Assembly (NCBI GenBank): GCA_017404585.1
Contig: JAFRCB010000310.1
Span: forward strand, 1-7,390
DNA length: 7,390 nt
From: Lachnospiraceae bacterium
GTDB taxonomy: Bacteria > Bacillota > Clostridia > Lachnospirales > Lachnospiraceae
Reading direction: 5' to 3'
Each line of letters opens with the position of its first letter. Within the stretch, counting starts at the first letter, position 1. A program made the translations under genes and the position numbers. Below are positions 1 to 5,697 of this stretch, in pieces. Under the pieces are notes generated by a model. The model did not search any database. It was not told the origin of the DNA and saw only the letters and a list, made by a program, of their open reading frames with translations.

Positions 1-299
1 ACGGCGTTCGTAACTGCCCGGGTGTCATGGTGGGCAGTCGATAACATTGAAATCAACTCTACTCTACTGTAGGGAAGAATAATGTCTGGCAGTCACCTTA
101 GTTCGGAACGGCGCTTCATGACTGCTCGGATGTCATGGTGGGCAGTCGATAACATTGAAATCAACTCTAATCTACTGAAGGCAAGAATAATGGCTGGCAG
201 TCACCTTAGTTCGGAACGGCGCTTCATGACTGCCCGGGTAGATAAGCTGGCAGTCGCGCTCCTTGAAACCACCTCTAATCCACTGAAAGCAAGAATCTG
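1..299. repeat. 108-bp tandem repeat array (about 2.8 copies) with paired GGCAGTC/GACTGCC words
   Basis: Three successive copies align. The shared block GGCAGTCACC starts at 88 and again at 196, giving a 108-bp period. A 5'-truncated copy occupies the window start, offset by one base (a small deletion). Copies 1 and 2 are very similar; the last half of copy 3 (from about 235) is diverged. Each unit contains the words GGCAGTC and GACTGCC (or one-base variants) in opposite orientation: 13-18, 33-39, 88-94, 120-126, 141-147, 196-202, 228-234, 249-255. They can form stem-loops, for example ACTGCCC at 13-19 with GGGCAGT at 32-38. In copy 2 the left arm is GACTGCTC and still pairs through one wobble. 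The array may extend left of the window. The period is a multiple of three, so one frame (82-300) is open through two units, but copy differences often change residues while the stems persist. I favour a structured DNA/RNA repeat over a gene. Confidence 0.85.
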
Positions 300-601
300 A
301 TATTAGCCAGCCTTACCCTCATCAATTGTCAAAATCAATGAAGGTGACTGCTTTTAAGTAGGACATTTTTATTGAGTGGTAAGCTGATTTTTCAAAAAAT
401 GAGTCATTTCGACTGCCCACGCACCTTGATTTGACCATTATATGGCACTGCACATATGAGTTATTTTACAAGATCGACTGCCGACCATGCATAAATAAAC
501 TGCCGGCTACACTTAAGACAATGAGAAGTCCTCCAGAATAGCCGTTTTGCAATTTTGCTACGTTTTTATGTATTATTATTGCTATTTTAATAACATTCGT
601 A
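300..601. other. Gene-free stretch with further GACTGCC words
   Basis: No credible coding region is seen here. The word GACTGCC, or a one-base variant, recurs at 346-352, 411-417, 476-482 and 499-504, all in the same orientation, unlike the alternating orientation in the array to the left. The word at 346 lies in AAGGTGACTGC, the reverse complement of GCAGTCACCTT found in the 108-bp units (for example from 90), so it could pair with the array over 11 bases. From about 545 the DNA becomes very AT-rich and leads into the promoter at 602. A decamer TTTTGCAATT occurs at 545-554 and again at 608-617. Confidence 0.6.
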
Positions 602-629
602 TTGACATTTTGCAATTCCATGGCATAAT
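602..629 (+). promoter_or_regulatory. Sigma-A-type promoter of the HTH-Uma2 gene
   Basis: A perfect -35 box TTGACA (602-607) is followed after 16 bp by CATAAT (624-629), five of six matches to the -10 consensus. An AT-rich tract at about 560-600 upstream could act as an UP element. Transcription would start near 636, leaving a leader of about 60 nt before the ATG at 698. The spacer contains the second copy of TTTTGCAATT (608-617), whose first copy lies 63 bp upstream. A protein binding both could control this promoter. Confidence 0.65.
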
Positions 630-652
630 TAGTAGCATAAGACATCAAGAAA

Positions 653-680
653 TCTCGAGAATCTACTAGGTTACTTCTCG
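653..680. promoter_or_regulatory. Operator-like inverted repeat in the leader of the HTH-Uma2 gene
   Basis: CGAGAA (656-661) and TTCTCG (675-680) form a perfect 6-bp inverted repeat with a 13-nt centre. The left arm overlaps the 8-bp palindrome TCTCGAGA (653-660). The structure lies just downstream of the expected transcription start and ends five bases before the Shine-Dalgarno sequence GGAGGG (685-690). This is a plausible place for a helix-turn-helix protein to repress its own gene, or for an RNA hairpin to affect translation. Function is inferred from position only. Confidence 0.4.
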
Positions 681-697
681 AATCGGAGGGAAATTCT

Positions 698-1717
698 ATG
701 ACGCTCGAAGAAATGAAGAATAAAAAGACCGAGCTCGGTCTTACAAATGAAATGATATCGCAGTCCTCCGGAATCCCCCTCAGCACTATCCAGAAGATTA
801 TGAGCGGGGCAACAAAAGCGCCAAGAAGAGTCACACTGGAAGCGATCGAAACTGTTCTGCTCTCAGAGGAGCAGAAAAAGGAAAGATCAGTTGCCAGATC
901 TGTATCAGAGAAAAGTGGAATCAGATATGAGCCGCTCAAAGAAAGGCCTTCATATGCTGTCAAAGAAGCTATGCCGAACTACAACACGCTGCAACATTTC
1001 GAAAGCGACAAACCATATGAGGTTGATGGCAACAAGACATATCCATCAGAGAACAACAAGCCTTATGCGTTTGATAGCGACAAGCCATACACAACAATAA
1101 ACAGAAGCAGCTCACACGCACCGCAGACCCAGACGGAAAAGAAAGACGGCGAATACACTCTCGATGACTACTACGCCCTGCCGGATGAGCGCCGCGTCGA
1201 ACTGATTGACGGTGTCTTCTATGATATGGCAGCTCCTGCTGTCATCCATCAGAAGATACTTGGGGAGTTGTTTGTTCTGTTCCGTGAGTGCGCCGATGCA
1301 CGTGAAGGCGAATGCGAAGTCTTTGTCGCTCCATGCGATGTCAGGCTGGACTGCGACAATAAGACAATGGTCCAACCTGATATCTTCCTGATCTGTCATC
1401 CCTATGATCTGGGGGCAAAGGCTCTCGACGGAGCTCCGGACCTCACGCTGGAGATCCTGTCTCCCGCCACGCGGGCGAAAGACATGCTGCTCAAGCTTCA
1501 CAAGTATCAGAACGCCGGCGTAAAAGAATACTGGATCGTCGATCCGGACCATGACACCGTTCTGGTTTATGACCTGCGCAGCGATGATTTCTACCCCGAA
1601 AAATATGATTTTGACTCGGTCATCCCGATCCATATTTCAGAAGGCAAGTGCTCCATCGACTTCTCAAGAGTGAGTAGCGCTCTTGCGCGAGTTCGCTCCG
1701 CAGGGCTACAACATTGA
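698..1717 (+). CDS. HTH (XRE-like) and Uma2-family nuclease-fold fusion protein
   Basis: Predicted cytoplasmic DNA-binding protein of 339 residues. Residues about 1-58 form an XRE-like helix-turn-helix (NEMISQSSGIPLSTIQKIMSG at 17-37). Residues 60-150 are a polar linker with repeated NKPY/DKPY-like motifs (104-131). Residues about 151-295 are an Uma2 (DUF820) domain of the PD-(D/E)xK nuclease fold: ELIDG at 168-172, QPDI with Asp228, Glu252 in LEILSP, Lys266, then GVKEYWIVDP (274-283). The likely catalytic Asp, Glu and Lys are therefore all present. The ATG at 698 is supported by GGAGGG seven bases upstream and by the promoter at 602. Uma2 proteins are abundant but their biological role is unresolved, and nuclease activity is inferred from the fold. 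HTH-Uma2 fusions of this kind are, as I recall, common in Lachnospiraceae. No partner gene of a toxin-antitoxin or restriction system lies beside it. The last 13 or so residues are encoded by GC-rich hairpin-forming DNA and may not belong to the domain. Confidence 0.88.
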   Translation: MTLEEMKNKKTELGLTNEMISQSSGIPLSTIQKIMSGATKAPRRVTLEAIETVLLSEEQKKERSVARSVSEKSGIRYEPLKERPSYAVKEAMPNYNTLQHFESDKPYEVDGNKTYPSENNKPYAFDSDKPYTTINRSSSHAPQTQTEKKDGEYTLDDYYALPDERRVELIDGVFYDMAAPAVIHQKILGELFVLFRECADAREGECEVFVAPCDVRLDCDNKTMVQPDIFLICHPYDLGAKALDGAPDLTLEILSPATRAKDMLLKLHKYQNAGVKEYWIVDPDHDTVLVYDLRSDDFYPEKYDFDSVIPIHISEGKCSIDFSRVSSALARVRSAGLQH

Positions 1718-1726
1718 CCCGAACAT

Positions 1727-1774
1727 GCGACTTCTCATAGTCGCTGCAACTGTCCGCTCCGCGAACAGGCAGCA
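1727..1774. terminator. Hairpin cluster between convergent genes
   Basis: Two stem-loops follow the stop codon of the HTH-Uma2 gene. The first is GCGAC (1727-1731) with GTCGC (1740-1744) and an 8-nt loop. The second, about 1744-1774, pairs CTGT with ACAG and CGC with GCG around a 3-nt loop, with outer TGC/GCA pairs. Neither has a clear T-tract, so they are not textbook intrinsic terminators, but their place between converging genes suggests a role in ending transcription or protecting 3' ends. The octamer CGCTCCGC occurs both in the gene's 3' end (1694-1701) and here (1755-1762). Confidence 0.35.
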
Positions 1775-1794
1775 TTGGCACATCATTCGCAACG

Positions 1795-1817
1795 AAACTA
1801 AAGCTTCAATGTGAAGC
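1795..1817 (-). terminator. Possible weak intrinsic terminator of the glucosidase gene
   Basis: Read on the minus strand, GCTTCA (1817-1812) and TGAAGC (1808-1803) make a perfect 6-bp stem with a 3-nt loop, followed directly by TTTAGTTT. The stop codon TGA (1808-1806) is inside the stem. The stem is short and the T-tract interrupted, so termination strength is uncertain. Confidence 0.35.
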
Positions 1818-3527
1818 AGCCTCAGCCCTCAGAACATACACCCTCGCTTCATAAGGTCGAAGCACACGCTCTGCCCTTGTGTCAGGCGTGCTGTCCGGGG
1901 AGCTCTCATTCTCCGCCCCCCTATCCGCATAGTTACTGAGTAGCAGCTCCCTCTCCCCCTCTTTCCAGACTCCGGGGAATGAGAACCTTAGATTCTTTTT
2001 TGCAAATGAACACACGACCAGCACCCGCTCCCCCTCATATGTCCTCTCGTACATATAAAGCTTCGGGTGCATCGAATAATACTCTTTATAATCGCCGTAG
2101 ATCAGCGTTTCTGAATTCTTTCGAAGCTCAAGGCACCTGCGGTAAAAATTCAGGATGCTGTCCGGATCGGAGTCTTGCTCCGCCACATTAATTCTGTGAT
2201 AGTTGGGGTTGACCCTGAACCACGGCTTGACTGTTGAGAAACCGGCATACTTTGTTCCGTCCCACTGCATTGGCGTCCTTGCGGAATCGCGGCTCGATAC
2301 ATGAATGAAGGACATGCGTCTCTTCTCGGGGGAATGCTTCCGGAAGGTCTTATATGCATTCTTCGATGAGACGTCAAGGTAGTCGTCAATCGACTTCATG
2401 CGGATATTTGTCATACCGATCTCCTGCCCCTGGTAGATGAACGGGCAGCCCTGCTGGAAAATGTAGCTGGCCGCGAGGCAGGTGCCGGACTCCCTCCAGA
2501 AGTTTTTCTCATCGCCGTAGCGGCTGATAATACGCGGATGGTCATGGTTTTCAAGGTACAGGGCATTCCATGCTTTTCCCGCGAGCTTTGTCTGCCACTT
2601 GGTATATGCACGTTTCAACTTCCGAAGGCTGAATTTGTGCCAGACATATTCGGTCAGGATGCAGTCCGCCATCATCGTGTCGAACTGGATCATCATGTCG
2701 AGGACCCGGTCCTCGCCGGAAATATAAGCGAGGGCGGTGGAGACGGGCGTCATGGGGGCCTCACCTATTTGCAGCGCATTGTACTCCCTCGCGACATCGC
2801 GGAATTCATGAAGGTACTGCATAAGATTGGGCCCATCCTTATAAAAAGGCAGACCGTTGATCGCCGGCAGGAATGGTATTCCGTCCGGCAAGCCCTCCTG
2901 TTTGGAAATGTATGTAATCACGTCCTCGCGGAACCCGTCGACACCCATGTCCAGCCAGAAACGCATGATATCCTTGACTTCCTCGCGCACTTTCGGGTTG
3001 TCCATGTTGAGGTCCGGCTGTTTTTTTGCAAATACATGCAGATAATACTGGCCTCTCTCCTCACTGTACTCCCATGCCAGCCCTTCGAACTGGCTGTACC
3101 AGTTGTTCGGAGGCAGCTTGTTCTCACCCTTGAACCGCGGGTCGCGCCAGATGTAGTAGTCGCTGTACGGGTTATCCCTGCCCTTGCAGCTCTCGCGGAA
3201 CCACACGTGCTCATCGGATGTGTGGTTAATGACCAGGTCCATGAGGACGGCAAGACCAAGTTCGTGAGCTCTGTTCAGGACCTTTTTGAACTGGTCGAGT
3301 GTGCCGTAATCAGGATGGATGTCCCTGTAATCGGAGATGTCATAGCCATAATCCGCGTTCGGCGACGGATAAATCGGGGAGAACCAGATTCCGTCCACAC
3401 CAAGCGAAGCTATGTAATCCAGCTTGTCGTACACACCGTACAGGTCTCCGATTCCATCGCCGTTGCCGTCACTAAAGCTCCGTATCCATATCTGATATAA
3501 TGACATTCGCCGAAAATCCCGGTCCAT
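1806..3527 (-). CDS. GH13 alpha-glucosidase, oligo-1,6-glucosidase type
   Basis: Cytoplasmic hydrolase of 573 residues, the normal length for oligo-1,6-glucosidases. It should release glucose from the non-reducing ends of isomalto-oligosaccharides or related alpha-glucosides. Numbering is from the ATG at 3527. A metal-binding loop of the DxNxDxIxD type is at 20-28 and conserved region I (DLVINH) at 97-102. Region II, GFREDVI, contains the nucleophile Asp202; region III, IGEAP, the acid/base Glu256; region IV, ENHDHPR, the transition-state Asp329. These closely match the positions known for Bacillus oligo-1,6-glucosidase (199, 255, 329). Val203 after the nucleophile fits alpha-1,6 rather than alpha-1,4 preference. 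Glu201, just before the nucleophile, is usually Met or Leu in characterised members. There is no signal peptide. The reading frame opens further upstream with a TTG at 3542, but the Shine-Dalgarno lies inside that extension, so ATG 3527 is the start. The gene has its own promoter and converges on the HTH-Uma2 gene. Trehalose-6-phosphate hydrolase or dextran glucosidase activity cannot be excluded. Confidence 0.93.
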   Translation of the reverse strand: MDRDFRRMSLYQIWIRSFSDGNGDGIGDLYGVYDKLDYIASLGVDGIWFSPIYPSPNADYGYDISDYRDIHPDYGTLDQFKKVLNRAHELGLAVLMDLVINHTSDEHVWFRESCKGRDNPYSDYYIWRDPRFKGENKLPPNNWYSQFEGLAWEYSEERGQYYLHVFAKKQPDLNMDNPKVREEVKDIMRFWLDMGVDGFREDVITYISKQEGLPDGIPFLPAINGLPFYKDGPNLMQYLHEFRDVAREYNALQIGEAPMTPVSTALAYISGEDRVLDMMIQFDTMMADCILTEYVWHKFSLRKLKRAYTKWQTKLAGKAWNALYLENHDHPRIISRYGDEKNFWRESGTCLAASYIFQQGCPFIYQGQEIGMTNIRMKSIDDYLDVSSKNAYKTFRKHSPEKRRMSFIHVSSRDSARTPMQWDGTKYAGFSTVKPWFRVNPNYHRINVAEQDSDPDSILNFYRRCLELRKNSETLIYGDYKEYYSMHPKLYMYERTYEGERVLVVCSFAKKNLRFSFPGVWKEGERELLLSNYADRGAENESSPDSTPDTRAERVLRPYEARVYVLRAEAASH

Positions 3528-3533
3528 GTTTTG

Positions 3534-3540
3534 TCCCTCC
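3534..3540 (-). promoter_or_regulatory. Ribosome binding site that fixes the glucosidase start
   Basis: GGAGGGA on the minus strand (3540-3534) lies seven bases before the ATG at 3527-3525. The upstream in-frame TTG at 3542 overlaps this site and has none of its own, so the shorter 573-residue protein is preferred. Confidence 0.8.
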
Positions 3541-3554
3541 AAATATGCAGCATA

Positions 3555-3583
3555 ATACTATTCAGATATTGGTCATTTGTTAA
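3555..3583 (-). promoter_or_regulatory. Sigma-A-type promoter of the glucosidase gene
   Basis: On the minus strand, TTAACA (3583-3578, five of six matches to the -35 consensus) is followed after exactly 17 bp by TAGTAT (3560-3555, four of six). Transcription would start near 3548, giving a short leader of about 20 nt with the ribosome binding site at 3540. This suggests the glucosidase is expressed separately from the glycosyltransferase upstream. The -35 box abuts the 12-bp direct repeat at 3583-3594. Confidence 0.5.
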
Positions 3584-3912
3584 ATTGCAGAGGTCAAACC
3601 AATAACAGCTGAGATAATCCATGGTTGATTCCCTGCTTTCCCCGCTCTACTGCGAATGTCACAGGCAGGAAAGCGCCCAAACCACGCTCTGCTACACTAC
3701 CCGGTTACCCCTCTACGACAGATGTCACAGGCAGGAAAGCGCCCGAACCACGCTCTGCTACACTACCCGATTACCCCTCTACGACAGATGTCACAGGCGG
3801 GAAAGTGCCCAAACCACGCTCTGCTACACTACCCGGTTACCCCTCTACTGCAGATGTCACCAGCAGAAAAGCGTCCCGGCGCACAGCCTTGGCCACATAG
3901 AATTGCAGAGGT
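3583..3912. repeat. 12-bp direct repeats flanking the 66-bp array
   Basis: The dodecamer AATTGCAGAGGT occurs at 3583-3594 and again, without mismatch, at 3901-3912, in the same orientation. The two copies bracket the 66-bp tandem array. They could be a target-site duplication from insertion of the array, a recombination footprint, or paired binding sites near the glucosidase promoter. A perfect 12-mer match within a few hundred bases is unlikely by chance, but its meaning is inferred. Confidence 0.55.
3635..3884. repeat. 66-bp tandem repeat array (about 3.7 copies)
   Basis: The landmark ATGTCAC recurs at 3656, 3722, 3788 and 3854, an exact 66-bp spacing. Copies beginning at 3656, 3722 and 3788 are complete and differ at only a few positions. 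A partial copy precedes them and a degenerate one ends near 3884. Each unit carries a small inverted repeat, AGCG/CGCT, around CCCAAACCA-like sequence; the third unit has AGTG on the left, which still pairs by wobble. Another is GACA-GA-TGTC at the unit junctions. Because 66 is divisible by three and the unit lacks stops in the + direction, all three + frames are open, which creates spurious ORFs. I see no ribosome binding site or protein features, so I treat it as non-coding. The units share no convincing homology with the 108-bp or 29-bp arrays. Confidence 0.9.
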
Positions 3913-3923
3913 GCTCCCTATGT
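3895..3923 (-). terminator. Stem-loop just after the glycosyltransferase gene
   Basis: ACATAG (3895-3900) and CTATGT (3918-3923) form a perfect 6-bp stem; inside it GCA (3905-3907) and TGC (3912-3914) can pair around GAGG. It begins 11 bases after the stop codon of the minus-strand glycosyltransferase gene. No T-tract follows, so it may be a 3'-end structure rather than a classic terminator. The second 12-bp direct repeat lies within the hairpin. Confidence 0.3.
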
Positions 3924-3933
3924 AAAGCGCATA

Positions 3934-5466
3934 TCACTCACTGTCATGCGCCATATTCTCGTAGCTTAGCAGAACCTCCTGAGACATGAAGGTCAGATTG
4001 GATTTCACCTTCTGCTCAGCTTCAGTCACCGCCTGCTGAACTTTCTCGCCGGTCCCGCTCACAACCTGCTGCATCTTTTCACCGGTTCCGGTGCTCACTC
4101 GTTCAAGCATGTCGCTGAGACCCTCCCCGGCCTCCTGGATATTGTCCATCATTCCGATGGCCGTATCTTTGAAGTCATTGAAGAACTCTGTCCGGACTCT
4201 GCGGGCGCGGGCAGCCTCATCCATGCTGCGGGCAGCCAGTTTCACCAGATAGTCCGTCGCACGTGTCTCAGGCTCGCGAAGGCGGCCACGGGCCTTCTCC
4301 TCGAGGAGCCAGGCGTAACGCTCATAGGCCTCGGCCACCGCATCGCGCCATGACATATATATTTCATCCATGGCATGCATTCCGACATCATGCACATGAT
4401 CCATCTCACCGGATAATCTAATAAGAAGGTCTCCCATCGACTCCGCTGTCTCTTCAATCAGGAAGCCGTTCCTGTTGTCCGTCACTCCCTCAGCGGCGCA
4501 GGAGTCCTTGACCAGCACGCTGGCCAGACCGCATGCAGCTGCCTCACGGACCACGAGTCCATTTGTATCAAATGTCGACGGGAAAAGGAACAAGTCCGCC
4601 CTCGTATTCCATGCCCTAAGCGCATCGCGGTCATAGATGGGACCGGTGAAAATGCATTCGCCCTTTCCCGGTCTGTCCCCACCGATACCGAGCTCTTCTG
4701 CCTTTTTCTGCATGAGCTCCATGTCCGGTCCCTTTCCGATAAAGACCATGCGGAAGTCGTGCCCGGCGTCGGACAAAATTTTGAGCGCATCGAGAATCAT
4801 GGGAATTCCCTTATAAGTGATGATACGGCCGACAAAAAGGAACACGGGAATACCGTCCGGGAGGTCATAGCCCTCTGTCACTTTCCGGACATTCTCCGCA
4901 TCAACACGCCCGCGATCAAAATCGACGCCGTTGTTCATGACATGGTAGTCACCCTTGAAACCCAGAGCCTTCAGGCTCTCTCCGGCTCCGCGGCTGACGG
5001 TCCAGACATCGTCACAGGCCTCGATATTGCCGACCATGGCCTTGATCGTCTCATCCGCGACCTGACGAATCTTGAATATTCTGCGCAGGTCAATGTCGTA
5101 TTTTGTGTGGTACGTGAACGCGATCGGCGCCTGGGTGCGCTCGCGGAGGAGCCTGGCGATTACATTTGCAGATGCCGGACAATGGCTGTGAATTATGTCC
5201 GGCTCGAATTCTGCCAGCTTTGACACTGCTTTTTCCTGAAGGGGGAAGCCGGTGCGGTATCCATTTGCAAATGAAGCCGTATTAAAGCTCGGATATGCCA
5301 CCACCTCGTACGGGTACGCGGAATAGTCGGCGTCCGGATAGCGCGGAGTGCCGACGATGACCGGCGAATTGAAATCGCTGGGAAGGTATTTTGCGTAGTT
5401 CAGCAGTACGTTGGCAACGCCGTCAAGGACAGGCAGGAATGATTCGTTTAAGAGACAGACTTTCAT
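3934..5466 (-). CDS. GT4-family glycosyltransferase with C-terminal amphipathic helical extension
   Basis: Retaining GT-B glycosyltransferase of 510 residues. The best family resemblance is to bacterial diacylglycerol glucosyltransferases that make membrane glycolipids, so a lipid acceptor at the inner membrane face is likely but unproven. The N-terminal domain has the DGVANV loop (15-20), IIHSHCP (91-97) and FTYHTKYD (117-124). The C-terminal Rossmann domain has FVGRIITYKGI (211-221), with Arg214 and Lys219 suited to bind the donor phosphates, and FPSTFDTNGLVVREAAACGL (295-314). There the usual E-x7-E motif reads Asp300-x7-Glu308. The catalytic part ends near residue 400, a typical length. 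The extra 110 residues are charged and helical and contain an 11-residue repeat (457-489). No transmembrane segment or signal peptide is seen. The ATG at 5466 has AAAGGA (5480-5475) eight bases upstream. A promoter at 5629-5657 implies a long leader. The next gene downstream is the glucosidase, 406 bp away with its own promoter. Confidence 0.88.
   Translation of the reverse strand: MKVCLLNESFLPVLDGVANVLLNYAKYLPSDFNSPVIVGTPRYPDADYSAYPYEVVAYPSFNTASFANGYRTGFPLQEKAVSKLAEFEPDIIHSHCPASANVIARLLRERTQAPIAFTYHTKYDIDLRRIFKIRQVADETIKAMVGNIEACDDVWTVSRGAGESLKALGFKGDYHVMNNGVDFDRGRVDAENVRKVTEGYDLPDGIPVFLFVGRIITYKGIPMILDALKILSDAGHDFRMVFIGKGPDMELMQKKAEELGIGGDRPGKGECIFTGPIYDRDALRAWNTRADLFLFPSTFDTNGLVVREAAACGLASVLVKDSCAAEGVTDNRNGFLIEETAESMGDLLIRLSGEMDHVHDVGMHAMDEIYMSWRDAVAEAYERYAWLLEEKARGRLREPETRATDYLVKLAARSMDEAARARRVRTEFFNDFKDTAIGMMDNIQEAGEGLSDMLERVSTGTGEKMQQVVSGTGEKVQQAVTEAEQKVKSNLTFMSQEVLLSYENMAHDSE
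4000..4098 (-). repeat. 33-bp coding repeats making 11-residue units in the glycosyltransferase tail
   Basis: Residues 457-489 read as three 11-residue units: VSTGTGEKMQQ, VVSGTGEKVQQ and AVTEAEQKVKS. The first two are nearly identical; the third is diverged. The encoding DNA shows the same 33-bp period. An 11-residue period with Val/Met on one side and Lys/Glu/Gln on the other is the pattern of amphipathic alpha-11/3 helices that lie on membranes, as in synucleins and apolipoproteins. Membrane binding here is inference. Confidence 0.7.
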
Positions 5467-5554
5467 AAATATTTTCCTTTCGATAGTAAAGGCAGAGAAG
5501 TAGTAGGTTCTGCGTCAGAAATTCAGGTCTCGCTTGTGAGGTTTGGTATACGTA

Positions 5555-5577
5555 ACAATGTTCCAATAGAGCATTGT
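5555..5577. promoter_or_regulatory. Inverted repeat in the glycosyltransferase leader
   Basis: Nine-base arms (5555-5563 and 5569-5577), of the form ACAATG-TTC and GAG-CATTGT, pair around a 5-nt loop with one imperfect position. It lies about 50-70 bases downstream of the predicted start of transcription and about 90 before the ATG. It could be an operator or an RNA hairpin. No known riboswitch pattern is recognised. Confidence 0.35.
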
Positions 5578-5628
5578 ATAGCTGAGCGTTCCTCTTTGAT
5601 TTTCGGACGATGGCTGCTTCACAAATGA

Positions 5629-5657
5629 ATTATAGCACTGCCTGAATGATTTGGACA
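5629..5657 (-). promoter_or_regulatory. Probable extended -10 promoter of the glycosyltransferase gene
   Basis: On the minus strand a perfect TATAAT (5634-5629) is preceded by TGC, giving the extended -10 pattern TGnTATAAT. Exactly 17 bp upstream is TGTCCA (5657-5652), a poor -35 match, which extended -10 promoters tolerate. The start would be near 5622, leaving an untranslated leader of about 155 nt before the ATG at 5466. Confidence 0.5.
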
Positions 5658-5697
5658 GAAAACGAATGAATTACATATAGTTACCAATCGAAGGAAA

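Noticed and set aside
82..300. 72-residue ORF with two 36-residue repeats and an AGGGAAG-like site before its ATG
   Set aside because: It lies wholly in the 108-bp array, whose period keeps a frame open automatically. Differences between units change residues freely while the stems persist. A small repeated protein is not excluded.
466..963. 165-residue minus-strand ORF
   Set aside because: It overlaps the promoter, ribosome binding site and HTH region of the + strand gene, whose domains are recognisable; its own translation resembles nothing.
2538..3500. 320-residue + strand ORF
   Set aside because: It is antisense to the GH13 gene, which carries all catalytic motifs. Long shadow ORFs are expected opposite such genes.
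3528..3542. Upstream TTG start for the glucosidase
   Set aside because: The five added codons contain the Shine-Dalgarno GGAGGG that serves the ATG at 3527.
3621..3989. Overlapping + strand ORFs of 89-122 residues in all three frames
   Set aside because: They arise from the 66-bp period and lack of stops; they have no ribosome binding site, and the longest runs into the antisense of the glycosyltransferase.
4759..5223. 154-residue + strand ORF
   Set aside because: Antisense to the well-supported glycosyltransferase gene, with no recognisable domain.
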